Part shown: piece by piece, positions 11,418 through 23,694 of the stretch
How positions within the stretch are numbered: position 1 is the first letter of the stretch
How the letters are laid out: each line of letters opens with the position of its first letter
Assembly: GCF_000003195.3 (NCBI RefSeq)
Contig: NC_012871.2
Span: forward strand, 21,954,658 to 22,018,657
Length of the DNA stretch: 64,000 nt
Origin: Sorghum bicolor
Taxonomy: Eukaryota; Streptophyta; Magnoliopsida; Poales; Poaceae
Reading direction: 5' to 3'
Position numbers and translations under genes: made by a program
Notes under the pieces: model-generated
The model's input: only the letters and a program-made list of their open reading frames with translations
Told to the model about the DNA's origin: nothing
Databases searched by the model: none

Positions 11418-12539
11418 TTACCAGTATCCAGTCTGATTCCTAGGAATATGTTTTATAATCATAGAAGAAAAAAAATTGAGAAGTTCTCGACATTCTTCAT
11501 AATATTTCCTTAGGACATCATCTTTGCACTCATATAGGCCGAGCAATTGGTTAATCACTAATTGAGAATCACCAAAAATTTCAATACTCTTAGCCTTTAC
11601 CTCATGTAGAAGTTGAATACCTTTAAGAATGGCTTCATACTCTACTTGATTATTAGTAGATGTCAGTTTTATGGGAATAGCATATTCAAAACATATACCT
11701 TGTGGAGAGATCGACACAATACTGACACCTCCTCCTTGCTTACAAGTAGATCCATCAAAGAACAAAGCCCAAGGGGTTAACTCCAACAATGTCACTTTCC
11801 CTTCTCGATGATGAGTAATAAAATCAGCTATAGCTTGACCTTTAACTGCCTTAGCCAATTCATACCTTAAATCAAATTCTGATATTGCAAGAATCCACTT
11901 AAAAATCCTCCCATTCAAAATAGGCATAGATAGCATATGTTCGATTACATCAAACTTGGACACCACCGTGCACTCCAAAGATAACAAATAATGTTGAAGT
12001 TTAGTGCATGAGAAATACAAACATAAACATATCTTTTCAATAGGAGAATATATGGTCTCTAGATCTAACAATCTTGTACTTAAATAAAAAATTACTCTTT
12101 CTTTTCCTTCAAATTTGTGCATCAAAGCCGACCCAATAGTATGGTCACCGGCTGCTACGTACAACTTAAAAGGCTTTCCTTTCTGAGGAGGGACCAAAAC
12201 TGGTGGAGACTTCATATACTCTTTGATTTTTTTAAATGCCTTTTGTTGTTCGTTTCCCCACTTGAATTCTTGATCACTCTTTAATTTCAACAATGCAGAG
12301 AACGACAAAATCTTAGCTGATAAGTTTGAAATAAACCTCCTAACAAAGTTGAATTTGCTGATCAAAGATTGCAACTCAGTTTTTGAACTTGGTGGTACTG
12401 TCTTGCTAATTGCTTCAAAGCTCTTTTGTCCAACTTCAATACCCTTTTCATGCACCATGAAACCCAAGAACTGTCCAGCTGATACTCCAAAAGCACACTT
12501 ATGTGGATTCATCCTTAATCCATGCTTTCTGGCACACAT
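11418..12539 (-). pseudogene. G1 RT thumb, RNase H and second (Tat-type) RNase H
   Basis: The longest open frame in the window (373 codons). It opens with the RT end (HGLRMNPHKCAFGVSAGQF, LGFMVHEKGIE), continues through the connection and RNase H (KGKPFKLYVAAGDHTIGSAL, RVIFYLSTRLLDLE) and ends in a second RNase H. That domain has FFDGSTCKQGGG (about 11731-11763), TSTNNQVEYEAILKGI and FGDSQLVINQLLG. A second RNase H after the canonical one is the mark of the Tat lineage. In the first RNase H the usual catalytic Asp positions look partly changed. Confidence 0.88.
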
Positions 12540-12559
12540 AAAAATTTTCTTGAGATCCT

Positions 12560-13332
12560 CTAAATGCTCCTAATACCCTTGGATTTCATAACCATATCAT
12601 CTATATAAATTTCAACAATTTTGCCAATCAACTCATGAAAGACATAATTCATTGCTCTCTGATAAGTTGCACCGGCATTTTTAAGTCCAAAAGTCATAAC
12701 CACCCACTCATATAAACCCAACGTACCAGAACACCTAAAAGCAGTTTTATGAATATCTTCTTCTGCCATGAATATCTGATTATATCCGACATTACCATCC
12801 ATAAGCTAATTACTTTATGTCCTGCTACTGCATTGACTAACATATCAGTAACAGGCATAGGGTAATTATCCATCGGGGTAGCTTTATTCAAATCTCTAAA
12901 GTCAATATAGACTCTTACTTTACCATTTTTCTTATACATAGGAACCACACTTGAAATCCATTCAACATATCGACATTGTCGATTGAATTTTACTTCATAT
13001 AACTGAGTAATTTCTACTTTTAGATCGGCCATTACCTCATGCTTAATTCTCCTTGGAGCCTGCTTAAAAGGCCGATACCCAGGTTTAATTGGTAGCCGAT
13101 GCTCCACTAACTTTCTATCAAGACCAGGCATTTTATAATATTGCCAAGCAAAACAATCTTTATATCCCTTTAACAAGGATACTAACTTTTGTTTGTACTC
13201 AAGATCTAACTTAGCACTCACATATGTCAGCCTAGGCTTATCACCATCACCTATATCTACTGCTTCGAACTCATCAGTCGACATAAATCCTCTGCCCATA
13301 CTGCCTTCATCTTCACCGACTAAAGAATCCAT
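12560..13332 (-). pseudogene. G1 reverse transcriptase
   Basis: RT fingers and palm in two overlapping frames: AKLDLEYKQKLVSLLKGYKD (linker), EWISSVVPMYKKNGKVR, YIDFRDLNKATPMDNYPMP, then after a frameshift near 12800 NVGYNQIFMAEEDIHKTAFR, VMTFGLKNAGATYQRAMN and the catalytic YIDDMV at about 12594-12610. All RT blocks of a Ty3/gypsy element are present in order. The frameshifts near 12800 and 12550 would stop translation. The upstream linker joins to protease. Confidence 0.88.
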
Positions 13333-13520
13333 CGATTAAAACTCTGAGAGCCCACTGCTTGTATCGGCTGTTGATCATCATCAAACACTTTGATGACACC
13401 TTCTTGATATATCTTCCTAGAGAAGCATTCCATGCCCTCAAAAATCCACTCATCTGTTCCAACATAAGAGATACTAACAGAAGAATTAGCTGGAACAACT
13501 TCTACATCATCCCCGATCCA

Positions 13521-13928
13521 CTAAATTAAACTTTGATGCATAGTGTATGGTATACAACAATTAGCATGGATCCAATCTCTTCCTAAAAGTAAACTATATA
13601 TGCCTTTAGCATCAACCACAAAGAAAGTAGTAGGTGAGCTCTTACTACCAACCGTCAATTCAACACATATAGCACCTTTGGTTACTGAAATGTTGCCACT
13701 AAAATTTGTCAATCTCATATCTGTTGGACGTAAATCTTCTATCCTCTTACCGGGCTTCCTGAATGTAGAATACGACATTAGATTGACAACTGCACCTCCA
13801 TCGACTGACATCTTGGTCAATGGTTTCCCATCGATAAACCCTTTGAGATATAATGCCTTCAAATGTAGATGCTTTTCACGTTTCTCAAAGGTTGCATTTT
13901 TCTGCTTGACAAATCCACTGAGCCACAA
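13521..13928 (-). pseudogene. G1 aspartic protease
   Basis: Retropepsin-like segment with KMSVDGGAVVNLM (catalytic block at about 13791-13806, D-G-G-A rather than D-[ST]-G-A), TDMRLTNFSGN, KGAICVELTVGSK, TTFFVVDAKGIYSLLLGRDW and a HANCCIPYTMHQ end. The LLGRDWIH box is the conserved end of Ty3/gypsy proteases. The DGGA form is shared with G2, so it is probably a family feature, not decay. Confidence 0.82.
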
Positions 13929-15378
13929 CTACTTCTCCATCTGATTCTACTTCATTACTGGCTCTAAATTCAGCAGGCAACATAAAAATAGCAGAAATTT
14001 CAGCTGGTGCCTTACCTTTGTCTTTGTCAACTGTCTGTTTAACTTGCCACACTTTATGCCTCTTTTGATTCAACTCATCATTTCTCAAATGTTGAACCCT
14101 CCTCATCTGACTTGAGGTAAGTCCACTTGGGCACCATTGATTTTTCTACCAAACATACTCCTTATCAACTATTTCTTGATCAGCTCTTTTTGCCTCAAGC
14201 CGATCATGAATCTTTTCTATTTTTATATGCTGACTTGTTCTTTCAAAACTTAATCTTTTATGTACAGGTTGGCGGTTGACCTTTGTCTGACGATACTCCC
14301 AATACTGATCACTGCATTTAGGGCAATTGTTGAGAGTTGGCAACTTCAAGCCTTCATTCTAACAGTGTTGAAAGAAAGGACAATTCTAATGATACTCATT
14401 TTCTTCCTGATTTCTCCTCCTTTCATTTTCTTCTTGATACTTCTAGTAATCTCTTTCTTGACGCATTTGTTCTTTTTCCTTCTGTCTTTGCCATTTATTT
14501 AATAAAATTCTGACAGTAGGGCGTCTGCACATCTCACTGCTTTTAGAGGTTTCTCGAATGTCTGATTGACTAATTTGCGGATCTTGTCTCTTCTTAATCT
14601 CCTGATACTCAATAGCTGATATCTGCCTTGCAGAATCTGCTGCTTTAGTTTCCTTAGCTCTCTTAGAGGTGAGTACCTTGAACTTCCCTTTTGGAAATGA
14701 AGAAGAAACCATATTTGCTGGGAAAGGATGTCAACTTCATCATTTTCAACTTCTTCATCACTACTATCGACTAACTCTAGGTCAAACTCATAGCCGACAT
14801 TATTCACCTTCTGAGGCCTGTCAAAGCGTGCATATTTGAATTGAGTCTCCATGCTAGATAATATTCTGGCCAAAGCAGCTAAATTAGGACAATCAAACCC
14901 AATTTTTTCTTTGATAGCTGGTATTAGCCCTTGAATTGCAATGCTAACCAATTCAGCCTCTGAAAGTGTTAAGGTATAGAAATGATTCTTGACTTTCTTG
15001 GAACCTCTGTAAATAATGAAGTGCAGGTTCATTGTTACTCTGTCTCACATAGACTAAATCTGTAATGCCCTTCTCCATAACTCCAGAATCAAAATAATGA
15101 TGAAACTTGGTTTCCAGATCTTCCCATCCTTCAATGGAGTTATGTGGCAAAGATGCAAACCACAAAAATGTTGGACCAGATAGAGAAAGAGGAAAGAACC
15201 TCACTTTGAGTGCCGGTTCAATAGTAATCTCACCCAGTTGAGCCAAATATTGGCTGATATGCTCCATAGTCGATACTAAGCCCGTTCTAGTGAATTTAAC
15301 AAAATCTAGTAGCCTATACCTTGGAGGTAATAAGACCTTATCGAACCATTCTAGATATGGCTTTTTGTATGACATCAT
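13885..15378 (-). pseudogene. G1 gag
   Basis: The Retrotrans_gag-type domain lies at about 15378-14953 (KVRFFPLSLSGPTFLWFASL, WEDLETKFHHYF, VYVRQSNNEPALHYLQRF), continuing after a frameshift near 15000 (SEAELVSIAIQGL). Downstream are an acidic linker, a degraded CPKCSDQYWEYRQ zinc-finger-like block (about 14320) and a PAEISAIFMLPAEF segment joining to protease (about 14000). Tat gag proteins commonly have this CxxC...YWEYRQ block. Broken by several frameshifts and stops. Confidence 0.8.
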
Positions 15379-16036
15379 TGTATTTTTAGGCTTTAAACCA
15401 AACTGTCAGTGCACCATATCAGTAACTTGGTTCATCAGTTGATCTATCTAAAAATGATTTCTATGCTGACCATTCGGTTCCGAATACCTTTGATTCTGCA
15501 TTCTCTGAACATTTGGCTGATATCTAGGGTGTTCACAACCATTTGAAGTATAGTGCTCAGCAACATAGTGATAGCCAAGAGGTACTTCTCCAGGTGCTAA
15601 TCTTCCTTGATAAGGTGGAGCATTGAAGTCTCTAGCAATCCTCTGGCACTGAGGAGCAACTTTTGTAGCCGATTGACCGTAATCTAATATCGGCTATTGC
15701 ACTGACTGCTAAATAGTGTTGCAGCAATGATTCATATTTGCAAATTCTCTAGATGCTTGATCTCCTGATGTTTGTCCGACGAACATCTGCTTATTCCCAG
15801 TAGGGACAAAATACATCGGTCCTCTATTCTAGAATTACCCTCAGGAAAAGAGTCTTCTGGTATACCTTCTTATCTCTGGTTCTACTAAAAGAAAGCAAAC
15901 ACTTTTCTTGGTATTGGTCCATAGTAGTTTCAACCAATTCCTTTAACGAATCCAGTAGTTCCTCTATAGTGACATTGAGCACATTCTCATTCTCCATGTT
16001 GATGACTGAGTGTTCCACCGGGTGTGCCAAAAGATG
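15379..16036 (-). other. G1 leader and start of gag reading frame
   Basis: This is the region between the 5' LTR and the recognisable gag domain. A short open frame at 16030-15824 starts soon after the primer site and encodes an acidic stretch (NVTIEELLDSLKELVETTMD). It may be the gag N-terminus, but I do not recognise it. The remainder is Gln/Pro-rich in fragments, with no domain visible. Confidence 0.5.
16012..16029 (-). other. G1 primer binding site
   Basis: On the minus strand TGGCACACCCGGTGGAAC lies 7 bp inside the 5' LTR end. This type of site (TGGCNCNCCCGGTGG...) is usual for Tat elements. It fixes the minus orientation of G1. Confidence 0.75.
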
Positions 16037-17521
16037 TGTTGGTGCAAAAATTAGTTTCTCACACCAACAATCTCGGGGGCTCTCAGAGAGAGTGCATGAG
16101 CTGGAGCCCTAGACCTCCTGAGCCATAAACACACGAGCTTGGTGAATTGATTCCGGGGCGTGCCAGTCAATTTGACCTAGAAATTGACAAGGTAGAAATC
16201 CAAATGTCAAATTATGGAACCTGCTGGTTATTGCCAGACAGTTTCGAGATGTATGACCTTAAGAAGTCGTTTATTGAAGGAATTTAACAAGAATGTCAAC
16301 TCCTTGAAACGATGCAAAAAGATAAGCATTATCGATTGTATTTAACAATTGCATCTTACGGGTATAAATTACTAGATCAGCTATTTAGCCGATACACTAC
16401 GTATAATGATAAAAGATAGTTCACATGCATTTTCCTTTTATCCATTAAATAAACAATAACTTACTAAAACTGGTCTAACGGCTGTGGTTTCAGTAGATTA
16501 CTTTCATAATTTGTATTAAATCTATATTTACCTAGTCTAACGGCGAGAGGTCTTCAATAAATCCAACATAGATTACTATTCATTTAATGCGTAAACCAAT
16601 CCATGCACACGCACTATTCGTTAAGCTTAACTGGATCGACTATTTTAGCCGATACAGGGTCCATGAGACACGAACAAGATCTATCTATATTGTTATAATC
16701 GGGTTTAATTATTAAAACTAAATTAATCATAACAAAATAAATATCTCAAATGCACAACATGTAATGATCAAGACCAACAAGTTAGCTATCTTATTCGCTT
16801 GATAATTGTTTTTTACTTGAGGTTTATGATAAGCATTTAGATTTGAAGCTTAAGCCAACTTGTTAGTCTTGATCAGGCAGAATATTGTTATAATAAATAA
16901 AACATGAAGCTTTGAACAATATTGATAACTTGATGAATCTATTAAATTGCCAATTTAATAGAGCCAATAACTAACATAAAATCAAGATTCATAAGAGATT
17001 GAAACCATGCAGCTTTACAAACACAATTCAAGTCGATAACTAGTTCATAATTGAGCTTGGCATGTGGTTGAATGATGCAGCCATGACAAACTAAACATGA
17101 ACCATGACAATACTTACAAGCAAACCAAAGGTCAAATTCAACCAATGCAGCTGGATTTGTTGAAGTTCTCGTCGAGATCTACTTCTACTCCTACTCCTAA
17201 GGTTGGTGGCCGGAGCCAAAAGGGTTTGTATTATGATTGTGTCTCTCTATTACAAGGATTGGCTTCCTAATATTTATAGTCCAAAGTTCTAGTCTCATGT
17301 CTTAATATGACTCTTTGCTCAAAAAGGTAACCTGGACTCTAAGTCTTCCTTTTTCAATTGAACCCGACACATCTTATTTTGTCTTGCCTGCTTCTGACAC
17401 CCTTCGGATCGACTGATTTCATTACACTTTCGGTTTAGTCGATCCGTTCATTCGGCCACCCCTCCTTCTGTGAAGGAGGCCCACTGGCAGTTTTGTGACT
17501 CACCAAAATTTGGGATTAACA
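16037..17521 (-). repeat. G1 5' LTR (right copy)
   Basis: 1485 bp, TGTTGGTGCAAAAATTAG...TTTGGGATTAACA. It drives minus-strand transcription; a TATA box CTATAAATATTAGG lies at about 17267-17280. It pairs with 3040-6563. Confidence 0.88.
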
Positions 17522-17590
17522 AGGGTGTGATCAGGAAATGACTATAGGAGGCCCACATGTCATGACTACATAGAGAGAAACGAGATATCT
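17522..17590 (+). repeat. Truncated Athila-like LTR start, copy 2 (right part)
   Basis: Continuation of 2905-3039 after G1. It ends at the GAGATATCT breakpoint and passes into integrase copy 3, the same junction as at 2002. Confidence 0.75.
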
Positions 17591-17942
17591 ATCGAGTGTG
17601 TGCTGATGGATTGTTACGGAAATGTGTCCTAATGGTTGAAGCCATGAAAATCATAGAGAGATGTCACACATCACCATATGGAGGACATTGTGGAGCATTC
17701 CACACAAATGCAAAGATCTGGCAAAGTGGATTTTTCTAGCCAATGATGTATCAAAATACAAAGGAGTTTATTAGAAGATGTGACAGATGTCAGAAACATA
17801 GAAATATCAATACTTCGGATGCAATGCTACTTCAGAACAACCTCCAAATAGAGTTGTCTGATGTCTGGGGAATTCATTACATGGGATCATTTCAGAAGTC
17901 TAGAGATGTTGAATTCATCTTGGTGATAGTTGACTATGTGTC
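17591..17942 (+). pseudogene. Athila-like integrase, copy 3 (first part)
   Basis: Zinc finger and start of the core: TSPYGGHCGAF, RCDRCQKHRNINT (the CxxC pair is intact here), DVWGIHYMGSF (first catalytic Asp changed to His) and DYVS, where an LTR is inserted at 17943. It resumes as KWVEA at 19468-19488 and again at 35219. Confidence 0.82.
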
Positions 17943-19467
17943 TGTTGACGGTAGTTAACTCCTATTTTTAACTATCAACATAACTTTTATAACTGCAAAA
18001 AGATGCTCACCAACATAGGTCCAGGGGGTTGAACTTACAAATTCCATGAGTTTTTGTGCATCTATGTTTTGTAGGGGTTACATAGGAAAAGAGCTAAAGG
18101 CAAACCAATCATTGAATAAAAGTATCTCAAATGATGATTGGACTGCACCATTGCGATGGGCTCGCCGAGATGATCAAAATCCATATATTATTTGCCCTAT
18201 TTAGAGTCTCGAATGAAGGAATATGAATTTCACATGAAAATACACTTTTCTAGAGTCTAGAAGGTTCGAGAAGGAACCAGAACGAATGGGACGGCAAACG
18301 GCCACAGGGGGTGGGTGCCCGCCCCACCACCTTGGGTGTCTGCCCGAGCCTGGCAGCCAATGAGGCTTCAGCTCGTGGATCCTGCTTCCACCACCTTTGA
18401 GGAGTAACCATGACCGCATGATTAGGTTGGTTCGATCCGAGGGCTGTGGTGCTTCCTAGGGGCTATAAATACAAGCCTGACCCTCCCTTGGGGAGAACCA
18501 TCATTATGAGTTGTAGAGGTGTCCCTCGAATGGATAACCTCTATTCTCTAGAGAATTAGGGCTAGACATTCCAATGTAGTAGATTAGTTATAGTCGGGAG
18601 TTAGGAAGAGCGGGGCTCTCTGATTCTAGAGGAGTCTTCTTTAGAGTTTTGGTATATCTTTATATTTATTCTTTGTAAGACTTATGCTTTAATATATTAT
18701 CTTCTCTATTTACTTTATAACTTCTATATGTATGATTAATATAGTTGTTATATCATGGCATAGGATCTCCACTCGTATTGAGTGCTCTAGTTATCTATAA
18801 TAATTAGAGTAGTAAACATTAGTGTAGATGTGGTGTCTAGGCTATAGTTTACCTGAGTTTGCGCCCAATCCCATGGATAGTTGTGATAGTCCTAGGGGTG
18901 ACAGCCATGTTAGGAATTTATATTCCACCATGTTCGGGTTGGTGTTTCATAGAGCTTTTGGCAGCCCTCCCCTAACTAATTTCTTCCTATTCTTCTTTGA
19001 GAGTCGAAAAGGTACTGTTGCTCTAAAGTGCCATTGTGTGACTACTATATCTTTTCATATTTTGTTGCCTTAGAACCTAAGTAATAGAGAATTACAAAGG
19101 AACCTAGATCTTTCCCGTTGTCCTCCCGCTATGATTATCTATACATTTATCATTGAATTCTCTTATATGCACTTAATTGATTTTTCTTATAGTATATCAT
19201 TTACCTTGCTTTATTTTAGTTGATACTCTGAGTTAGTAGATATATGATAGTGAATTATCAGGTTCTTAACCCTAAATTCCATGTGGTAAAATATAAATAA
19301 CAATACCTAAAATACTCTCGGTAAAATGCTACGATAATGTTCTGTGCGCTTGCGGAATCATTCATATTTCTTTTTTCACTAACGAATGTCAATAAGCATT
19401 TTTGCCGTCGTTGCTAGGGAATAGGCTTTTTGTCTATTTTTGGTGATTGTGTTGAGAAATCCTAATA
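17943..19467 (+). mobile_element. Athila-like solo LTR in integrase copy 3
   Basis: 1525 bp, TGTTGACGGTAGTTAACTCC...AGAAATCCTAATA, flanked by GTGTC (17938-17942) and GTGTG (19468-19472). The 3' end has lost the canonical CA. A TATA box (GGCTATAAATACAAGCC) is at about 18461-18477. Removing it rejoins DYVS and KWVEA of the integrase. Confidence 0.82.
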
Positions 19468-20387
19468 GTGTGTAAGTGGGTAGAAGCCTGCTGACGGTAG
19501 ATAAGTCCTCTTTTTAACCGTCAACATAACATGAGAAAATCAGATTATCATCTAGCTTTAGAGCTTTACACTAACATAATTCTGAGTTTTGGTGATTGTC
19601 TATTTCTGTAGGGGGTTATCAGAATAAGAACAAAAGTGGTCCACATGTCAGAATTACATAGACAAAAGACCATATCAGTAACTCAGGAATACTCTAGAAG
19701 ACATGAGAAGGCAACCCTACAAAATGGGACCCATCTGGTAGAGAGCCAGGGGTGGGCCCCCAAGGCCAAGGGCGGCCACCCGGTCCTCTCAGCCAATGAG
19801 GTTCAACCTCACGGATACTGCCTCCACCGCCTTTGAGGAGTAATCTTGGCCATCTATTAAGGTCGGTTTGATCCAAATGCTATGGTGCTTCCTAGAGGGC
19901 TATAAATACAAGCCTAACCCCCCTAGAGGAGGGATTCAGATAGATTGATAGAGAGGGAATTCATTCTATCATATCATCAAGAGAATTCAGAGAATCCTAG
20001 AGCCACCATGTAATACCCGATTTTAAGGACAAAACCAGATATGCAACATATGTGAGTTTTAGAAGTCAAATCTCACATATGGCTACAAATAAGGGGTAAT
20101 ATCAAAAGACAATGCATAAATAGATAATGAACTTTAGTATAAAGGATATAACCTTTGATAGCAAACAGCGGATAGACAACTCCAAACTTCGGGTATTACC
20201 TTCTCTCTACAGGATCCAACTGACTAGTTGATCACAAGCCTAAACTTCTCCTGAGGTTTGGGGGAAATAGCAAGAGTGAGTCCATGTCGAACTCCACAAG
20301 TATAGCAACTAGATTGTATATATCCCACAATCTCATGATCAATGTGACATAAATAATGTAGAGCATTAAATAATAAATAATGGGCAT

Positions 20388-23026
20388 TGTAATACCCGAT
20401 TTTAAGGACAAAATCAGATATGCACCATATGTGAGTTTTAGAAGCCAAATCTCACATATAGCTACAAATAAGGGGTAATATCAAAAGACAATGCATAAAT
20501 ATATAACATACTTAGTATAAAAGAGATAACCTTTGATAACAAACAGTGGATAGACAACTCCAAACTTCGGGTATTAACTCCTCTCCACAGGATCAAACTG
20601 ACTGGTTGATCACAAGCCTAAAGCAACTCCTGAAGTGTGGGGGAAATTGCAAGAGTGAGCACATATCGTACTCAACAAGTATAACCAGGGGTTTATGAGG
20701 CTCAATAAGCTGACACTGGTTTGCCAGCATTTAGCTTTTATATGTAGATAACATATTTATATTTAGATAGCAATTGTCAAGGTAGCATAATTAAATCCCA
20801 TAACCACATGATCAATGTATACAAGAATTAAGAATAACACATATAAACAACATAATAAACCATCATTTATTATCATTATTTACGTTCATCAGTGTCCGTC
20901 TATTCCGTCAGTTTTCCGGGCCGCCCGTATCTGTGGGCACGGCTAGTATACCAGATTTAACACTCTACAGAGGTTGTACATCTTTACCCATGAGTCATGA
21001 TTTACCCTTTCGCCCGAGGCCCGTCGACCTCTTAACCCACTACCAAGGAAGGTCGGCAGGGTTCACTATGAAGTCTTTCAAAGGTTTCGTCTAACAAGTT
21101 ATGGCCGCTTGGTTTCATTAGTCAGTCCATGTGATTCACCGGCAAGAATCCACGGTCTGCTATTCCCCAATTGCGCCACATGGGTAACCGCTAACGAGCT
21201 AGAAAAATTACTCATACTTGACTAAAGCCAGAGCCATATAGCCCTCATGGTTGTACGAGTTGTCCCAGCTTTTGCCAAGGGATAAGTCCTTATGGAGGGT
21301 CAAGATCAATCTAGCAAAAGCTAGAGTTCTTTCCACCCTTTATATTCAAGTTGCTAGAAAGCTTATTTTATTGTTTATTGTATATCCAAACATTTATGTT
21401 ACAAGATCATGGATTATATTCAAGCACTAGTAAGAACTACCCAAATACATATCCAAATAGGTATCAAGGAATTCAGGATAGCAATCATCTTTGATTTTAC
21501 TAGGGTCATCAAGGTGGACACATGCATATGATATATATTGTATTAATTGTGCATAGGTAACAAGGATAGTCCCCAGTTATACTTGCCTTGATCAAAGCTC
21601 TCCTGAGCCTGCTGGTCTTCAAAGGCTTGATCTTGATCACCAACGCATCGCTCACCGTCTATATCCGATCATCAATCAACAACACACAATCCAATGTAGA
21701 CAATCATACACGAAGCAAACAAGCTATAATTAGAACAATACACCAAACAGTATTAAAACAAAGATAAAAGTTTATCAAAATGTTCTACGCAGCGCTACGA
21801 TCACACAAACGTAAAGTTCACGAAAATCGGATTTAAAACGTGGGAGATATGAATTTTCCATGATTTTCCTATAGAGAAATAATTAATTAAATGCTACTGC
21901 AGAATTAAAAAGTTTCAAAACAGTAAACTAATAGTTCTAACATGTAGAGATCGTAAATACGAATCTAACGAAAATTGAACGGACAAAAACAGAGTTAAAA
22001 TGAATATTTTATGAGCAATTTAAAATCAGTGGCAAACTTGTAAATATTGAAAACGTATTTTCCATTAACCGGCCACGAATACGCCTTTGGCTTTGGAAAG
22101 CGTATTTTACTCAGGCGCTTTGGGACCGCGGGTTGAATACCGAAATCTCCAGGGGCTCTTTAGCAAATCTCGCAGCGAAAGGGTATCTTCTAATCTCGGC
22201 CATCGATTCCCGATCCAACGGCTGAAACCCCGGCCGGCCGGCCATCGGAGAGAGGTCCGGCGCGGCGGCGCCATTGACGACATCGCCGGAGTTCATCGAA
22301 AACACGTCTCGGTGCACCATTCTTCAAAAGGAAAACGCCAGGGGAAAGAGAAGCTTACCGCGGACCGGTCTAGGGCCTTGGCGCAACACAAGATGGAGAA
22401 GAGACGGCACGCGGTGATGGTGGCTAGAGCATGAGCTCGGCGAGATCCGGTTTGCGCTCTATCGGCGGCTAGGGCTCGGATTATGGAGTTTGGAGACAAA
22501 AGGGAACCTACGGGGTGGATCTGGGAGTTTTATAGGGGTTTGGGGAAATCATATCCCGGCCAAAGCGTGATCCGGGGATTTCCTTCGGCCAGAGACCGGC
22601 TCGATGACGGCGCGAGGAAGGAGATGGAGGGGTCGCTGCCATGCGGGTCCCGGCCGTCAGTCACAGAGAGAGAGGAGGAGGGGGTCACACGCGTGGGTGG
22701 GCTGCGCCCTGGGCCGAGGCGAGCTGGGCCGGGGCGGACAGCAAGGCCGAGCGGGGGGTGGTCAGCCTTTCCTTTTTTTATTCTTTTCTTTTTTCTTCCA
22801 AAACAGTTTTCCAAAATCATTTTTAAATCATTTTGAATTTTAGGTTCAAATACACTCATCACAAAAATAAATTCTCCAGCATGAATGCACAACCAGATTA
22901 CTAATCCTATGATAAATTTTATTTTAATGAAAAATATTATTCTTCCTATATTCTCATGAGCACAAGAATTCATAAGTAAATTATTTTAGCCCTATTTTCC
23001 AAGGAAATAATTTTTAGGGTGTTACA
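20388..23026 (-). mobile_element. Tekay-like solo LTR inside a related LTR
   Basis: 2639 bp, TGTAATACCCGATTTTAAGG...TTTTTAGGGTGTTACA, with perfect GGCAT duplications (20383-20387 and 23027-23031). The outer ends resemble the LTRs at 26794/32053, but the centre (about 21500-22800), with a GC-rich CCGGCCGGCCGGCC stretch near 22230, differs, so it belongs to another subfamily. Short ORFs in it show no known domain. Confidence 0.85.
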
Positions 23027-23694
23027 GGCATATTTAACACACAAGAATTATCATCGTCGATGCAAGAATCCCCAAGGCCGCTCATGACCGTGAGCACGGC
23101 TACTATACCAGTTTTACACTCTGCATAGGTTGTACATCTTTACCCATGAGTCATGATTTACCCTTTCACCTGAGGTGATCAGCCTCTTAACCCACTACCA
23201 AGGAAGGTCGGCAGGGATTACTATGAAGCCTTTCAAAAGTTCGTCTAACATGTTAGGGCCGCAAGGTTTCCTTTGCGCGCAGATGTTGATATTTGGTAAC
23301 GCCATCAGGAAATGATCCGCAAGCGCACGGATATCGGTGAGCACTTCACCCGGGAGGTTGCAAATTATCCTTATATGCTCAATACACAAGGTAATGTTGC
23401 AAATAATTAAAAGCTCATGTTACGATCTGATCAATGCTTGTTTTAGGACACTAAGCTTGTCCTTGGGAAACCATCAATTTATGTCGGCGAAGTGGTTTCC
23501 CCTCCAACGCTGACCTATATCAAGATCAACTCAACGAGATCTGCAATATTTATTATAGACATATGCATCGACAACCGTCCTTTTAAAGTTTTTATAAATA
23601 GAAAGGAAGAGGGGGTTGGGGATCTCAAATGTGGTGATGTTGGAGAGACCAATAGATTGGGAAGATGTTGCATATGAGCATGGAATAAACGAAG

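Larger units (their letters stand above)
3040..17521 (-). mobile_element. G1: complete Tat-lineage Ty3/gypsy retrotransposon with antisense gene
   Basis: Two LTRs of about 1.5 kb (3040-6563, enlarged by a copia solo LTR, and 16037-17521) bracket gag, protease, RT, RNase H, a second RNase H and integrase, all on the minus strand. A plus-strand gene relic lies between integrase and the 3' LTR. The second, Tat-specific RNase H and the primer site TGGCACACCCGGTGGAAC place it in the Tat lineage. The flanks AGGGG (3035-3039) and AGGG (17522-17525) are the target duplication, one G short on the right. All ORFs are broken, so it is now a fossil. LTR divergence is clear by eye, far more than in the Tekay-like element at 26794. 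Confidence 0.9.

Noticed and set aside
22087..22836. Overlapping Arg/Gly-rich ORFs suggesting a GC-rich exon
   Set aside because: They lie in the GC-rich centre of the Tekay-like solo LTR (20388-23026), in several frames and both strands, without motif or splice support.
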